Below the pieces are notes generated by a model. It was given only the letters and a program-made list of their open reading frames with translations, had not been told where the DNA came from and made no database searches. A stretch of 64,000 nucleotides of DNA from Devosia yakushimensis (GTDB lineage Bacteria > Pseudomonadota > Alphaproteobacteria > Rhizobiales > Devosiaceae). The first letter of the stretch is position 1. Each line of letters begins with the position of its first letter. The translations under genes and the position numbers were made by a program. Where the stretch lies: contig NZ_BSNG01000001.1 in the NCBI RefSeq assembly GCF_030159855.1, positions 496,001 to 560,000 of the forward strand, read 5' to 3'. This document shows, piece by piece, positions 40,918 through 49,984 of the stretch.

Positions 40918-41801
40918 CCGGTCATATTGGTCTGATTGGTGCCGGCGCCATGGGTGGCGCCATCGGCGCGCGTCTTGCCGGTGTCGGTGCGCCGCTAAAG
41001 GTCTTTGATCTCGATAAGGAAAAGGTCGCGGCGCTGGTCTCCAAAGGCGCAATTGCCGCGATGAGTGCGGCCGAAGCCGCCAGGGGCGCCCGTGCCGTCA
41101 TCCTCAGTCTCAACGCCCCGCGTATTGTACGCGCTGCAGTCTTCGGACCCGAAGGGGTTGCGGCTGGTGCGGAACGGGGGCTCCTCATCATCGACATGTC
41201 TTCCATCGATCCTGCCGAAACGCGCGCGCTGGCGGTCGAGGCCGCTGAACGCGGCCTGCGCTGGGTCGATAGTCCGCTTTCCGGTGGCGCGCCCAAAGCC
41301 GAAATCGGCCAGTTGACGCTCATGCAAGGTGGGGCCAAAGCCGATGTCCGCGAGGCACAGGATATTCTCGCACATGTGGCGTCCAACCAGACCCATATGG
41401 GCGATGTGGGCACCGGCCAGACGACCAAGATCGTGAATCAGGTCCTCTGCGGCCTTGGCTTCATGGCCGTCGCCGAAGCCACCGCTCTTGCCGAGGCGGC
41501 CGGCGTCAAAGTCGATCGCATTCCATCGGCCCTTAAAGGCGGCCGGGCCGACAGCGCATTGCTGCAGGAATACATGCCGCGCTTTGCCGCCCGAGATTAT
41601 CGACGCACCGGTCGCATAGACAATATGGTCAAGGACCTCGATGGCGCCCGCGAACTGGCGCGCCAGACCCAGACCAGTATGCCCCTGACCGCTCTTGCGG
41701 CGGAGATTCATCGCTTGCTCACCGCAGCGGGCCTTGGGGGCGAGGATCAGGCCGCGCTGATGGAATTTTTCAGCGGTCCCAGCAAGGAGAAGTTTGAGTG
41801 A
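40914..41801 (+). CDS. NAD(P)-dependent beta-hydroxyacid dehydrogenase (3-hydroxyisobutyrate dehydrogenase family)
   Basis: The 295-residue protein has the family's N-terminal 'IGLIGAGAMGGAIGARLA', the substrate motif 'DSPLSGGAPKAEIGQLTLM' and the catalytic Lys in 'GTGQTTKIVNQVL'. Members act on 3-hydroxyisobutyrate, tartronate semialdehyde, 6-phosphogluconate-like or related hydroxyacids. The operon suggests a sugar-acid substrate. It overlaps the neighbouring genes on both sides by 4 bp, so it belongs firmly to this operon. Confidence 0.85.
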   Translation: MTGHIGLIGAGAMGGAIGARLAGVGAPLKVFDLDKEKVAALVSKGAIAAMSAAEAARGARAVILSLNAPRIVRAAVFGPEGVAAGAERGLLIIDMSSIDPAETRALAVEAAERGLRWVDSPLSGGAPKAEIGQLTLMQGGAKADVREAQDILAHVASNQTHMGDVGTGQTTKIVNQVLCGLGFMAVAEATALAEAAGVKVDRIPSALKGGRADSALLQEYMPRFAARDYRRTGRIDNMVKDLDGARELARQTQTSMPLTALAAEIHRLLTAAGLGGEDQAALMEFFSGPSKEKFE

Positions 41802-42133
41802 TTACCCGTTACGCGCTGTTCGAAGGCAAGGTGAGCGAGGGTCAGGGGGCCGCATTCCGTGCTGCGGTGACCACGGAAATCCTGCCGCTCTGGAAGCGCT
41901 TCCCCGGTGCCCTCTCGGTGCGCGTGAGCTATGCCGTCAAGCGCGATGATGGCGCCCCCGAATTTCCAATGGTCCTGTCTGTCTCCTATCCCGATGTGGC
42001 CGCGGTCGATGCAGCCCTTGCCAGCCCGATCCGCACTGAAGCACGTGCCGCCACCGAGTCCGTGCTTGCCCGCTTCTTCACCGGCCGTATCCACCATCAC
42101 GTGATGTCGGCGGAAGATTATGAAGAGCTTTGA
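41798..42133 (+). CDS. Small conserved protein of alpha/beta-barrel type, unknown function
   Basis: The 111-residue protein has no signal peptide or membrane helix. The pattern 'RYALFEGKVSEGQGAAFRAA' plus 'PGALSVRVSYAV' and 'MVLSVSYPDVAAVDAALASP' suggests a dimeric ferredoxin-like alpha/beta barrel (EthD/Dabb type). It is translationally coupled to the reductase gene (ATGA overlap). Function unknown; a small isomerase, mutarotase or monooxygenase-like role would suit the fold. Confidence 0.6.
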   Translation: MITRYALFEGKVSEGQGAAFRAAVTTEILPLWKRFPGALSVRVSYAVKRDDGAPEFPMVLSVSYPDVAAVDAALASPIRTEARAATESVLARFFTGRIHHHVMSAEDYEEL

Positions 42134-42203
42134 GTTCTGGCTTGAACAACATGTCGCTTGCTGATCACTTGGCCGTGCCAATTCGCTCTCGCCGGGACTG
42201 CTG

Positions 42204-43223
42204 ATGCCGCCGCGCAAACCGCCGACCATGCAGGACATTGCCCGCAAGGTCGGCGTCTCTCCCATGACCGTGAGCCGCGCTCTGCGTGACGGCACTTCCG
42301 TCAATACACAGACGCGCGAAGCCATCCGACAGGCGGTGGAGGAGCTCGGCTATGTATTCGACAGCACTGCCGCCAACCTGCGCCAGCAGCGCACCGGCTT
42401 CGTCGCCGTCACCATCCCCTCCATCAACAACGCCAACTTTGCCGACACGGTGCGGGGGCTCTCCGATGGGCTGAAGGTGCACGGCCTGCAGCCGCTCCTG
42501 GGTTACACCGACTATGACATCGACCAGGAAGAGGCGCTGGTCGAGCAATTGCTCCGTCGCCGCCCGGAGGCCATCGTCGTCACTGGCGGGCAGCACACTC
42601 CGCGCTGCCGCCGCCTGCTGGAAAGCGCCGGCATCCCCGTTGTCGAAATCTGGGATCTTCCGGGTCAGCCCGTTGGGCATGTCGTCGGCTTTTCCAATGC
42701 TGCAGCGGCCGGCATGCTCATCGACCATCTGGTGAGTACGGGCCGAACGCGTATCGCTTTCATCGGCGGCGAAGCGGGGCGGGACTCCCGCGGCGCCGAC
42801 CGCCGGGCAGGCTTCATCGCGGCCATGCAGCGCCACGGCCTCGACGCCACCCGCCTGATCGCGGCCGGCGTCCCGCCGGTTTCCATGCTCGAAGGCGCCG
42901 CCGCCACCCGCGCCCTGTTGCAGCAGGCGCCTGATACGGATGCTGTCCTCTGCGTCTCCGATCTCGTTGCCTTCGGTGCGCTGACAGAATGCCAACGCCT
43001 GGGCATTGCCGTGCCCGATCAGATGGCCATAGCCGGTTTCGGCAATTACGAGGTTGCAGAAATCTGCGTGCCGCCGCTGACCACCGTCAATCCGTTTCCA
43101 GAACAGATTGGCCGGCAAACGGCTGCGACACTTTTGAGCCTGCTGGGACTATCGGCCGATAACTTGCCCCAAAACTCCAAAATTTCGCCTGAACTGCTTG
43201 TTCGCGCCTCGACCTTGTCCTGA
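42204..43223 (+). CDS. LacI-family regulator of the idonate/gluconate genes
   Basis: The 339-residue protein has the N-terminal LacI helix-turn-helix 'TMQDIARKVGVSPMTVSRAL' and hinge, then a periplasmic-binding-protein-like sensor ('GFVAVTIPSINNANFADTVR', 'IAFIGGEAGRDSRGADRRAG', 'AVLCVSDLVAFGAL'). It resembles the GntR/IdnR branch of LacI proteins. It sits at the end of the idnO-gntK operon, and the palindrome at 39617-39630 is the likely target. Likely inducers are gluconate, idonate or a phosphate of these. Confidence 0.87.
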   Translation: MPPRKPPTMQDIARKVGVSPMTVSRALRDGTSVNTQTREAIRQAVEELGYVFDSTAANLRQQRTGFVAVTIPSINNANFADTVRGLSDGLKVHGLQPLLGYTDYDIDQEEALVEQLLRRRPEAIVVTGGQHTPRCRRLLESAGIPVVEIWDLPGQPVGHVVGFSNAAAAGMLIDHLVSTGRTRIAFIGGEAGRDSRGADRRAGFIAAMQRHGLDATRLIAAGVPPVSMLEGAAATRALLQQAPDTDAVLCVSDLVAFGALTECQRLGIAVPDQMAIAGFGNYEVAEICVPPLTTVNPFPEQIGRQTAATLLSLLGLSADNLPQNSKISPELLVRASTLS

Positions 43224-43236
43224 AACGTCAACTGAA

Positions 43237-43274
43237 GTTTGGGCGAGCCGGCGCCGAGCGACGCCGACCCAAAC
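43237..43274. terminator. Hairpin between convergent LacI and GH29 genes
   Basis: The arms gtttggg (43237-43243) and cccaaac (43268-43274) pair around a GC-rich interior that can itself pair. The second arm ends 2 bp before the stop of the minus-strand gene, as for a shared terminator. Confidence 0.55.
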
Positions 43275-43276
43275 CG

Positions 43277-44590
43277 CTAGTGCTTGAGTGTGACCTCGAT
43301 GACCGGGACGACGACCTGGGGACGGCGTATCGGTAGCACAAAGGTCATTTCATCCGGGCTGACGGGGAACTGGGTATTGGCCCAGAGCGCATTGGCAGCG
43401 GGTTTCAGCCAGGTGACTTCGCTGCCGTCATGCAGGAATTGGGCATATTCGACCTTGCCGGCCAGGGCGTCGAAATGGAGGTGTTTGAACGGCCAGTTGA
43501 AGAGGTGGATGTAGAGCTTGTCGCCATTCTGGGTCAGCCGGCAATCGGTGGGGGCGGCAAATTCGGATTGGGTGCAGCTCACGATACTGCGTTCGTGCGC
43601 CGCCATCCATTGTTCGTAGGCATCGAGAGCGGCGATGGCGCGGTGGTCGAGCGTGCCGCGGGCGGTGGGGCCGACATTCATCAAGAGGTTGCCGCCCATG
43701 GCGACCGTGCCGATCAGCATTTGCACCAGTTGTTCGGTGCTTTTCCAGGTGTCTTCGTCGCGGTGATAACCCCAGGAGCCGCTCAGCGTGTGGCAGGCTT
43801 CCCAGGTGACGCGCTTACCACCGCGTTGCGGCCAGGCGCGCGGGGTATATTGCTCGGGCGTGGTGATATCGGCGGGCAGGCCCGCCAGATCGAGCCTGTT
43901 GTTGATGATGATATCGGGCGCTAGCTCCCGCACCAGGCGGACGAGCTTTTCACTTTCCCAATCCTGGTGGCCCTTGCCGACCAGTTCGCCCTGCTTCCAC
44001 TGCGGATAGCTGAAATCGAACCACATGATGTCGATGCGGCCGAACTGGGTCAGCAATTCGGTCACCTGCTCGCGCATGAAGGCGGCGTAGCGGTGCATGT
44101 CGCGGCCCTCATTGATCTTGAGGGCGTCGGGGTGGTTGCGCTGGGGATGGCGGGGATCGACGGTGAAGTCGGGGTGGTGCCAGTCGATCAGCGAATAATA
44201 GAAGCCGATCTTGAGGCCTTCGGCACGGAAGGCGTCGACGAAGGGGGTGAGCAGGTCGCGACCATAGGGGGTGTTGGTCGATTTGAAATCGGTGGCCTTG
44301 GTGTCCCACAGGCAGAAGCCGTCATGATGCTTGGTGGTCAGCACTACATATTTCATACCGGCGGCCTTGGCGCGACGGGCCCATTCCCTGGGGTCGTAGA
44401 GGTCGGGATCGAAATTGTCGAAATATCTCTGATAGTCCGCGTCGGAGAGCTCTTCGCGGCTCTTGACCCATTCGTGGCGCGCGGGGAGAGCATAGAGCCC
44501 CCAATGCACGAAGAGACCGAAACGGTCGTGAATGAACCAGGCTTTCTTGTCTTGGTGCAGCGCGAGCGGCTGCAGGTCCTGTGCTGACAT
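43277..44590 (-). CDS. GH29 alpha-L-fucosidase-like glycoside hydrolase
   Basis: ATG 44590 after GGAGGAGG gives 437 residues with no signal peptide, so the enzyme is cytoplasmic and acts on imported glycosides. GH29 features: 'WFIHDRFGLFVHWGLYALPA', 'YVVLTTKHHDGFCLWDTKAT', 'GLKIGFYYSLIDWHHPDF', and 'IDIMWFDFSYP', which holds the likely nucleophile Asp. The C-terminal part is a short beta domain. It follows the LacI gene on the same strand, opposite to the importer and GH39 genes. Alpha-L-fucosidase is the family activity, but some members act on other 6-deoxy or related sugars. Confidence 0.85.
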   Translation of the reverse strand: MSAQDLQPLALHQDKKAWFIHDRFGLFVHWGLYALPARHEWVKSREELSDADYQRYFDNFDPDLYDPREWARRAKAAGMKYVVLTTKHHDGFCLWDTKATDFKSTNTPYGRDLLTPFVDAFRAEGLKIGFYYSLIDWHHPDFTVDPRHPQRNHPDALKINEGRDMHRYAAFMREQVTELLTQFGRIDIMWFDFSYPQWKQGELVGKGHQDWESEKLVRLVRELAPDIIINNRLDLAGLPADITTPEQYTPRAWPQRGGKRVTWEACHTLSGSWGYHRDEDTWKSTEQLVQMLIGTVAMGGNLLMNVGPTARGTLDHRAIAALDAYEQWMAAHERSIVSCTQSEFAAPTDCRLTQNGDKLYIHLFNWPFKHLHFDALAGKVEYAQFLHDGSEVTWLKPAANALWANTQFPVSPDEMTFVLPIRRPQVVVPVIEVTLKH

Positions 44591-44618
44591 GGATAGTCCT
44601 CCTCCGGGTGATGAAAGC

Positions 44619-45626
44619 TCAGCTGGTCTCGCGAACGATGAGTTCGGGGACGATGACGATGCCATGCTGATGGTTTTTGGTGGCGATGCGGCTGAGCAGC
44701 AGGCGCACGGCCTCTTCGCCCATTTCGCGTTTTTGCACGCGCAGGGTGGTGAGGGTGGGCGAGAGCAATTCGGCAATGGGGATGTCGTCGAACCCGACCA
44801 GGGCGATCTGTTCGGGGATGGCGATGCCGGCGGCCCGGCAGGCCTTCATAGCGCCGATGGCGTTGAGATCGTTGTAGCAGACGAGAGCGTCGATATCGGA
44901 CGTCTCGGCCAGCAATTGGGTGGCGGCGCTCTGGCCGCCCGTGACCGTAGGGTCGCAATAGACGATGCCCTGGGCCTTGAGCCCATGCGCGGCCAGGGTG
45001 GCGCGGAAGCCCACCAGCCGGCTCTTGCCGCCGAAGGAGCTGCGCGGGCCGGCGATGATGCCGATCTTGCGGCGGCCGCGCTGGACCAGATGATCGATGG
45101 CCAGCGAGGCACCGGCTTCGTAATCGGTGGTGATGGTGCCGGCGACGTCGTTGGGGGCTTCGCGGTTGATCAGCACGACGGCGCGATGGGGTTCGAGCGC
45201 CTTGTGCAGGGCGGCGTCGGGCAGGCGTGCGCTACAGACGATGATGCCATCAACGCGATGCAGCAGCAGCGCTTCGATGAGTTCTTCCTCGCGCTTGCTG
45301 CTTTCCACCACATTGGAGAGCAGCAGATTGTAGCCGGCGGCGCTGGCTGCATCCTCGGCGCCGCGGATGACTTCGGGGAAGAAGGGGTTGGTGATGTCGG
45401 GCACCAGGAGGCCGATGGTTTTGGAGCGATCCGAGCGCAGGCCGCGGGCAAAGGGATTGGGGCGGTAGTTGAGCTCGTTCGCCGCCGCGACGATACGTTC
45501 GCTGGTTTCGGCGCTGGCGCCGCCGCGATCGTTCAGCACCCGCGATACCGTCATCGGCGAGACACCCGCAGCGCGGGCGACATCGGCAATGGTGATCTTG
45601 GGTTCGGTATTTTTGGGGCGTCTCAA
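44619..45626 (-). CDS. LacI-family regulator of the GH29/GH39 locus
   Basis: The 335-residue protein (TTG start 45626) has the helix-turn-helix 'TIADVARAAGVSPMTVSRVL', hinge 'NYRPNPFARGLRSDRSKTIG' and the sensor domain 'DITNPFFPEVIRGAEDAASA', 'IDALVCYNDLNAIGAM', 'ALVGFDDIPIAELLSPTLTT'. It is transcribed away from the importer operon. Three matching operator palindromes lie between the two, so it should repress both its own gene and the importer run until the sugar is present. Confidence 0.88.
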   Translation of the reverse strand: MRRPKNTEPKITIADVARAAGVSPMTVSRVLNDRGGASAETSERIVAAANELNYRPNPFARGLRSDRSKTIGLLVPDITNPFFPEVIRGAEDAASAAGYNLLLSNVVESSKREEELIEALLLHRVDGIIVCSARLPDAALHKALEPHRAVVLINREAPNDVAGTITTDYEAGASLAIDHLVQRGRRKIGIIAGPRSSFGGKSRLVGFRATLAAHGLKAQGIVYCDPTVTGGQSAATQLLAETSDIDALVCYNDLNAIGAMKACRAAGIAIPEQIALVGFDDIPIAELLSPTLTTLRVQKREMGEEAVRLLLSRIATKNHQHGIVIVPELIVRETS

Positions 45627-45657
45627 CGGCGCTGTCTCATCAAATTATAGCACTTTA

Positions 45658-45671
45658 CGGTAACGATAACT
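45658..45671. promoter_or_regulatory. LacI operator 1 (cggtaacgataact)
   Basis: This is the first of three copies of a TAACGATAAC-centred near-palindrome with central CG, placed 32 bp before the regulator's start codon. It is well sited to control the minus-strand regulator/GH29 transcript. Confidence 0.65.
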
Positions 45672-45731
45672 AACATAGGCGCCAGAAATTCCAAGGGTTT
45701 CCGGCGCAAATATAGGGCATATCGAATCTCT

Positions 45732-45760
45732 TTGACAAGAAATAACGGTAACGATAACGT
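45732..45760 (+). promoter_or_regulatory. Promoter of the importer/GH39 operon
   Basis: TTGACA (45732-45737) is a perfect -35 box. With a 17-bp spacer it is followed by TAACGT (45755-45760) as a weak -10. Operator 2 fills the spacer and -10, so bound repressor would block RNA polymerase. Confidence 0.6.
45746..45759. promoter_or_regulatory. LacI operator 2 (cggtaacgataacg)
   Basis: This is the second copy of the operator, identical to copy 1 in its first 13 bases. It lies inside the promoter, between the TTGACA box and the -10 region. Confidence 0.7.
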
Positions 45761-45779
45761 TCCGAAAAATAAGAAACGA

Positions 45780-45793
45780 CGTTAACGATAACG
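45780..45793. promoter_or_regulatory. LacI operator 3 (cgttaacgataacg)
   Basis: This is the most symmetric copy, CGTTA-a-CG-a-TAACG. Its centre lies 34 bp after operator 2, close to the transcription start and 26 bp before the binding-protein start codon. Confidence 0.7.
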
Positions 45794-45818
45794 TAGCTCG
45801 AAATCATGGGAGGATTGG

Positions 45819-47741
45819 ATGCAGAATTTCGGAGTTCTGCGACGGCAGGTTGTGTCTGCCGTTGCAATAGCGATGCTGGCCAGTACATGGGCCGGCGCCG
45901 CTTTCGGCTTTCAGGAGGCACCACAGCTCAAGGCGCTGGTGGATGCCGGTTCGTTGCCACCCGTTGAGGAGCGGCTGCCGACGAACCCATTGGTGCTGAC
46001 CCCGCTTGAATCGGTGGGCAGCTATGGCGGCACCTGGCGCACCGCCACCTTTGGCGGCGGCGACAGCGAAATCGAGCGGACCATCGGCTATTCGCGGCTG
46101 GTGCGCTGGAATTTCGAATGGACCGAAGTGATCCCCGACATTGCCGAAAGCGTCGAGGTCAATGCGGACGCCACCGAATATGTGTTCACGCTGCGCGCGG
46201 GCACCCGCTGGTCCGATGGCGAGCCGTTCACCGCCGACGATCTGGTGTTCTGGAACGAGAATGTGTTGCGCAATACCGAGATCACGCCATCCCCGCCGGC
46301 CTGGCTGATGGCGGGCGGAGAGCCCGTCAAAGTGGAAGATCTCGGCGACAACAAGGTTGCCTTCAAATTCGCCGCGCCGAACGGGCTGTTCCTGATGAAC
46401 ATGGCCACGGTGCGCGGCGCCGATATCCTGGCCGGCGCACCGGCGCATTATCTGCGGCAGTTCCACAAGGAGTTCAATCCCGATGGGATCGAAGCGCTGG
46501 TAAAGGCTGCCGGTGCGACCGATTGGGTGCAGCTGTTCAACAACAAGGTCGGCTTTCCCGGCCGCTGGCGCGATCTGGGCCGGCCCACGCTTGATCCATG
46601 GGTCATGAGCTCGCCCTATAGCGGCACGACCCAGGTCGTGGGCGAGCGCAATCCCTACTATCCCAAGGTCGATACTGAGGGCAATCAGCTCCCCTATATC
46701 GACCGCATCACCATCGACGTGATGGAAGATACCCAGGCGATCATCCTCAAGGCGATCAGCGGGGATATCGATATGCAGAACCGCTTTATCGAAACCACCG
46801 ACGCCCGTCCGGTGATCGTGCAGAACCGAGAAAAGGGCGGCTATGACTTGTTCATCGCCAGGCCGGCCTGGTCCAATGCCCTATTGATCACGCTCAACCA
46901 GACGCATAAGAACCCGGCTTTGCGCGCTGTGTTTTCCAACAAGGATTTCCGCATCGGGCTCAGCCACGCCATCAACCGCGAGGAGCTGAACCAGCTCATC
47001 TATGCCGGACAGGCCAAGCCCTATCAGGCGGCGCCACGCGAAGGCACTGCGCTTTATGACGAGCAGATGGCCACGCAATATCTCGAATACAATGTCGATC
47101 TGGCCAATGAATATCTCGACAAGGCGGGCATTGCCGAACGCGATGCCGAAGGGTTCCGGCTTGGGTCGGACGGCAAGCGGATCACCTTTGCCATCGACGC
47201 GTTGACGGGCAGCCCGATCCAGGTCGATGCGCTCGAAATGATCCAGCGCTATTGGCGCGCCGTCGGCATCGACATGCAGCCCCGTCCGGCCGAGCGTTCG
47301 CTGATCTTTGCGCGCCTGCAGACCAACGACAATGACGGGCTCGGCTGGGTTGGCGGCGGCGGTTACGACTTCCTCGGCCTGCTCGATCCCAAGTGGTATT
47401 TCCCCCATGAGCAGGAATCGAGCTTTGCCACGGCCTGGGGCCTCTATTACCAGAACCCCAATGATCCCAATGCCGAGGAGCCGAGCCCGGCCGCCAAGAA
47501 GCAGATGGATCTCTACCGGCAGGTGCAGGAAGCCCCCACGGTCGAGGCGGCCCTGGCCCTGATGAAGGAGCTGCTCGCCATCACCCGCGACGAGTTCTAC
47601 ATCATCGGCACCAATCTCGAGCCGGATCGCGTCGGCATCGTCAAGACCAATATGCACAACGTGCCCGACGTCATCCCCAGCACGTCATTCTACATGATGC
47701 CGGGGCCGGCCAAGCCCGAGACCTTCTACTACGCACAGTAA
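45819..47741 (+). CDS. ABC transporter substrate-binding protein, large Opp/oligosaccharide type
   Basis: The 640-residue SBP_bac_5 protein has a signal peptide ending near residue 30. Ribosome site GGGAGGA precedes ATG 45819. It is about 100 residues longer than DppA. Features: 'LVLTPLESVGSYGGTWRTAT', 'TLRAGTRWSDGEPFTADDLV', 'GPTLDP'-like segments and 'SHAINREELNQLIYAGQAKP'. This long subgroup is found in sugar loci of alphaproteobacteria and Thermotogae, where it binds oligosaccharides. The operon content (glycoside hydrolases, sugar-acid enzymes) supports an oligosaccharide ligand rather than a peptide. Confidence 0.88.
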   Translation: MQNFGVLRRQVVSAVAIAMLASTWAGAAFGFQEAPQLKALVDAGSLPPVEERLPTNPLVLTPLESVGSYGGTWRTATFGGGDSEIERTIGYSRLVRWNFEWTEVIPDIAESVEVNADATEYVFTLRAGTRWSDGEPFTADDLVFWNENVLRNTEITPSPPAWLMAGGEPVKVEDLGDNKVAFKFAAPNGLFLMNMATVRGADILAGAPAHYLRQFHKEFNPDGIEALVKAAGATDWVQLFNNKVGFPGRWRDLGRPTLDPWVMSSPYSGTTQVVGERNPYYPKVDTEGNQLPYIDRITIDVMEDTQAIILKAISGDIDMQNRFIETTDARPVIVQNREKGGYDLFIARPAWSNALLITLNQTHKNPALRAVFSNKDFRIGLSHAINREELNQLIYAGQAKPYQAAPREGTALYDEQMATQYLEYNVDLANEYLDKAGIAERDAEGFRLGSDGKRITFAIDALTGSPIQVDALEMIQRYWRAVGIDMQPRPAERSLIFARLQTNDNDGLGWVGGGGYDFLGLLDPKWYFPHEQESSFATAWGLYYQNPNDPNAEEPSPAAKKQMDLYRQVQEAPTVEAALALMKELLAITRDEFYIIGTNLEPDRVGIVKTNMHNVPDVIPSTSFYMMPGPAKPETFYYAQ

Positions 47742-47757
47742 CGACACGCAGCTAGCG

Positions 47758-47781
47758 GGGCGACGCCATCGGGCGCCGCCC
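47758..47781 (+). terminator. Hairpin between binding-protein and permease genes
   Basis: The arms gggcgacgcc (47758-47767) and ggcgccgccc (47772-47781) pair with one mismatch around a 4-nt loop. As in the 25.7 kb copy, such a stem behind the binding-protein gene can lower expression of the permease genes relative to it. Confidence 0.6.
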
Positions 47782-47846
47782 TGCCCATTGTGGTCGCCCG
47801 GACACCCGCGCGCTTGCCCGTTCGCCTAATTGTCAGGAACTTGCAC

Positions 47847-48833
47847 ATGGTTGGCTACATCATCAGACGCCTGCTCTACATGATCCCCATGATGGCAGTG
47901 ATTTCCATGGTCACCTTCATCATCATCCAATTGCCACCCGGCGATTTTCTGACGGCCATGACGGCGCGTCTGGCGTCCCAGAGCGAGTCCATCGATCCCG
48001 GCGTGCTGGCTGGCCTGCGTGAGCGCTATGGGCTCGATCAGCCGTGGGTCGTGCAATATTGGAAATGGATCAGCGGCATCGTGCTGCGTGGCGATTTCGG
48101 CCAATCCTTCGACTGGAACAAGCCGGTCAGCGAGCTGATCTGGGGCCGGCTCAACCTGACCATGGTGGTTTCGGTCACGACGCTGATTTTTGTTTGGGCC
48201 GTAGCCTTCCCGATCGGCATCTATTCGGCGGTGCGACAGTATTCGGTAGGCGACTATTTCGCCACCTTCCTGGGCTTTCTCGGGCTGGCCATTCCCAATT
48301 TCCTGCTGGCTTTGGTGCTCATGTTCGTTTCGGCCCAATATTTCGGCCAGAGCGTGGGTGGGCTGTTTTCGCCCGATTACATCAATGCCGCCTGGAGCTG
48401 GGGCAAGTTCGCCGATCTGATGTCCCATATGTGGATACCGATAATCGTGCTCGGCACCGGGTCCACAGCCGCGCTGATCCGCATCATGCGGGCCAATCTG
48501 CTCGATGAGCTGAACAAGCCCTATGTAGACATGGCCCGCGCCCGGGGTCTGGGCGAGATCCGGCTTCTGCTGAAGTATCCGGTGCGGGTGGCGCTCAACC
48601 CATTCATTTCGACCGTTGGCTGGGTGTTGCCGCATCTCGTGTCGGGCGCGGTGGTGGTTTCCATTGTGCTGAGCCTGCCCACAACCGGGCCGCTACTGCT
48701 CAGCGCGCTCTTTGCCCAGGACATGTATCTGGCCGGCAGCTTCATCCTGCTGATGAGCATGCTGACACTGATCGGCACCCTGATTTCCGACCTGCTGCTT
48801 GCCTGGCTCGATCCACGCATTCGCAACGGCTGA
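47847..48833 (+). CDS. ABC transporter permease, OppB type
   Basis: ATG 47847 gives 328 residues with six membrane helices. The first helix 'YIIRRLLYMIPMMAVISMVT' and the loop 'MTARLASQSESID' are typical of OppB-type permeases in sugar loci. The EAA loop reads 'NKPYVDMARARGLGEIRLLL'. Upstream in-frame GTG starts lack conservation. It forms the channel with the next gene's product. Confidence 0.92.
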   Translation: MVGYIIRRLLYMIPMMAVISMVTFIIIQLPPGDFLTAMTARLASQSESIDPGVLAGLRERYGLDQPWVVQYWKWISGIVLRGDFGQSFDWNKPVSELIWGRLNLTMVVSVTTLIFVWAVAFPIGIYSAVRQYSVGDYFATFLGFLGLAIPNFLLALVLMFVSAQYFGQSVGGLFSPDYINAAWSWGKFADLMSHMWIPIIVLGTGSTAALIRIMRANLLDELNKPYVDMARARGLGEIRLLLKYPVRVALNPFISTVGWVLPHLVSGAVVVSIVLSLPTTGPLLLSALFAQDMYLAGSFILLMSMLTLIGTLISDLLLAWLDPRIRNG

Positions 48834-48847
48834 AGGATTTGACTGAA

Positions 48848-49984
48848 ATGACTGATCAAGCCATTGCGCTATCGCCTGAACCCAAGGCCGAAAACAAGGT
48901 TGCTGCCGCCGGGCAGTGGCAGCTGATCTGGTGGCGCTTCTGCCGCCACCGGCTGGCTCTGGCCTCGGGTGTCATTCTGCTGCTGATCTATATGGTGGCG
49001 ATCTTTGCCGAGTTCCTGGCGCCGCTCTCCTCCCAAACCTACGATTCCCGATACACCTACGCACCGCCCCAGCAGGTCAGGTTCGCCGGCTACGATAGTT
49101 CGGGTGTGTTCCAGCCCCTTTACGTTAATGGCTATAGCGTCAAGATCGACCCGATCGCACTCAATCGCACCTATGAGGTCGATCCCTCGATCGTCATCCC
49201 GGTGGGTTTTTTCGTCAAAGGCGAGCCCTACAAGCTCTGGGGCCTGTTCGAATCCGACAGGCACCTGATCGGACCGGTGGAGGCGGGCAATCCCTTCTAT
49301 CTGTTCGGCGCTGACCGGCTGGGCCGCGACGTGTTCAGTCGCACTATCCACGGCACTCGGGTTTCCATGTCGGTGGGGCTGATCGGGGTCACTATCAGCC
49401 TCGTGCTGGGTATTATTCTAGGTGGGCTGTCCGGGCTCTATGGCGGCTGGCTCGACGATGTGATCCAGCGCTGCATTGAGCTGCTCAATTCGATCCCAAC
49501 CATTCCGTTGTGGATGGGGCTGGCGGCGGCAGTGCCGATCAGTGCCGATCCGCTGCTGGTTTATCTCTGGATCACCATCATCCTGTCGCTGATCGGCTGG
49601 ACCGATCTGGCGCGGGTGGTGCGCGGACGGTTCCTGTCGCTCAAGACCGAGGATTTCGTCATTGCCGCGCGGCTCGATGGCTGTTCGCAGATGCGCATCA
49701 TCTGGCGGCATATGGTGCCCTCCTTCATGAGCCACATCATCGCTTCGGTGACGCTGGCCATTCCGACGATGATCCTGGCGGAAACCGCGCTTTCCTTCCT
49801 TGGCATCGGACTACGTCCACCGGTGGTGAGCTGGGGCGTGTTGCTGCAGGAAGCCCAGAACATTCTCGCCGTCTCCAGCGCGCCCTGGCTGTTCCTTCCC
49901 GGCCTGGCCGTGATCGTCACCGTGCTGGCCCTCAATTTCCTCGGCGATGGACTTCGTGATGCTGCAGACCCCTATGAATATTGA
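48848..49984 (+). CDS. ABC transporter permease, OppC type, with long periplasmic insertion
   Basis: ATG 48848 gives 378 residues. After the first helix ('LASGVILLLIYMVAIFAEFL') comes an insertion of about 90 residues before the usual 'LFGADRLGRDVFSRTIHGTR'. This larger form is the normal partner of long oligosaccharide binding proteins. The EAA region reads 'EDFVIAARLDGCSQMRIIWR'. TTG 48839 is an alternative start. Confidence 0.9.
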   Translation: MTDQAIALSPEPKAENKVAAAGQWQLIWWRFCRHRLALASGVILLLIYMVAIFAEFLAPLSSQTYDSRYTYAPPQQVRFAGYDSSGVFQPLYVNGYSVKIDPIALNRTYEVDPSIVIPVGFFVKGEPYKLWGLFESDRHLIGPVEAGNPFYLFGADRLGRDVFSRTIHGTRVSMSVGLIGVTISLVLGIILGGLSGLYGGWLDDVIQRCIELLNSIPTIPLWMGLAAAVPISADPLLVYLWITIILSLIGWTDLARVVRGRFLSLKTEDFVIAARLDGCSQMRIIWRHMVPSFMSHIIASVTLAIPTMILAETALSFLGIGLRPPVVSWGVLLQEAQNILAVSSAPWLFLPGLAVIVTVLALNFLGDGLRDAADPYEY

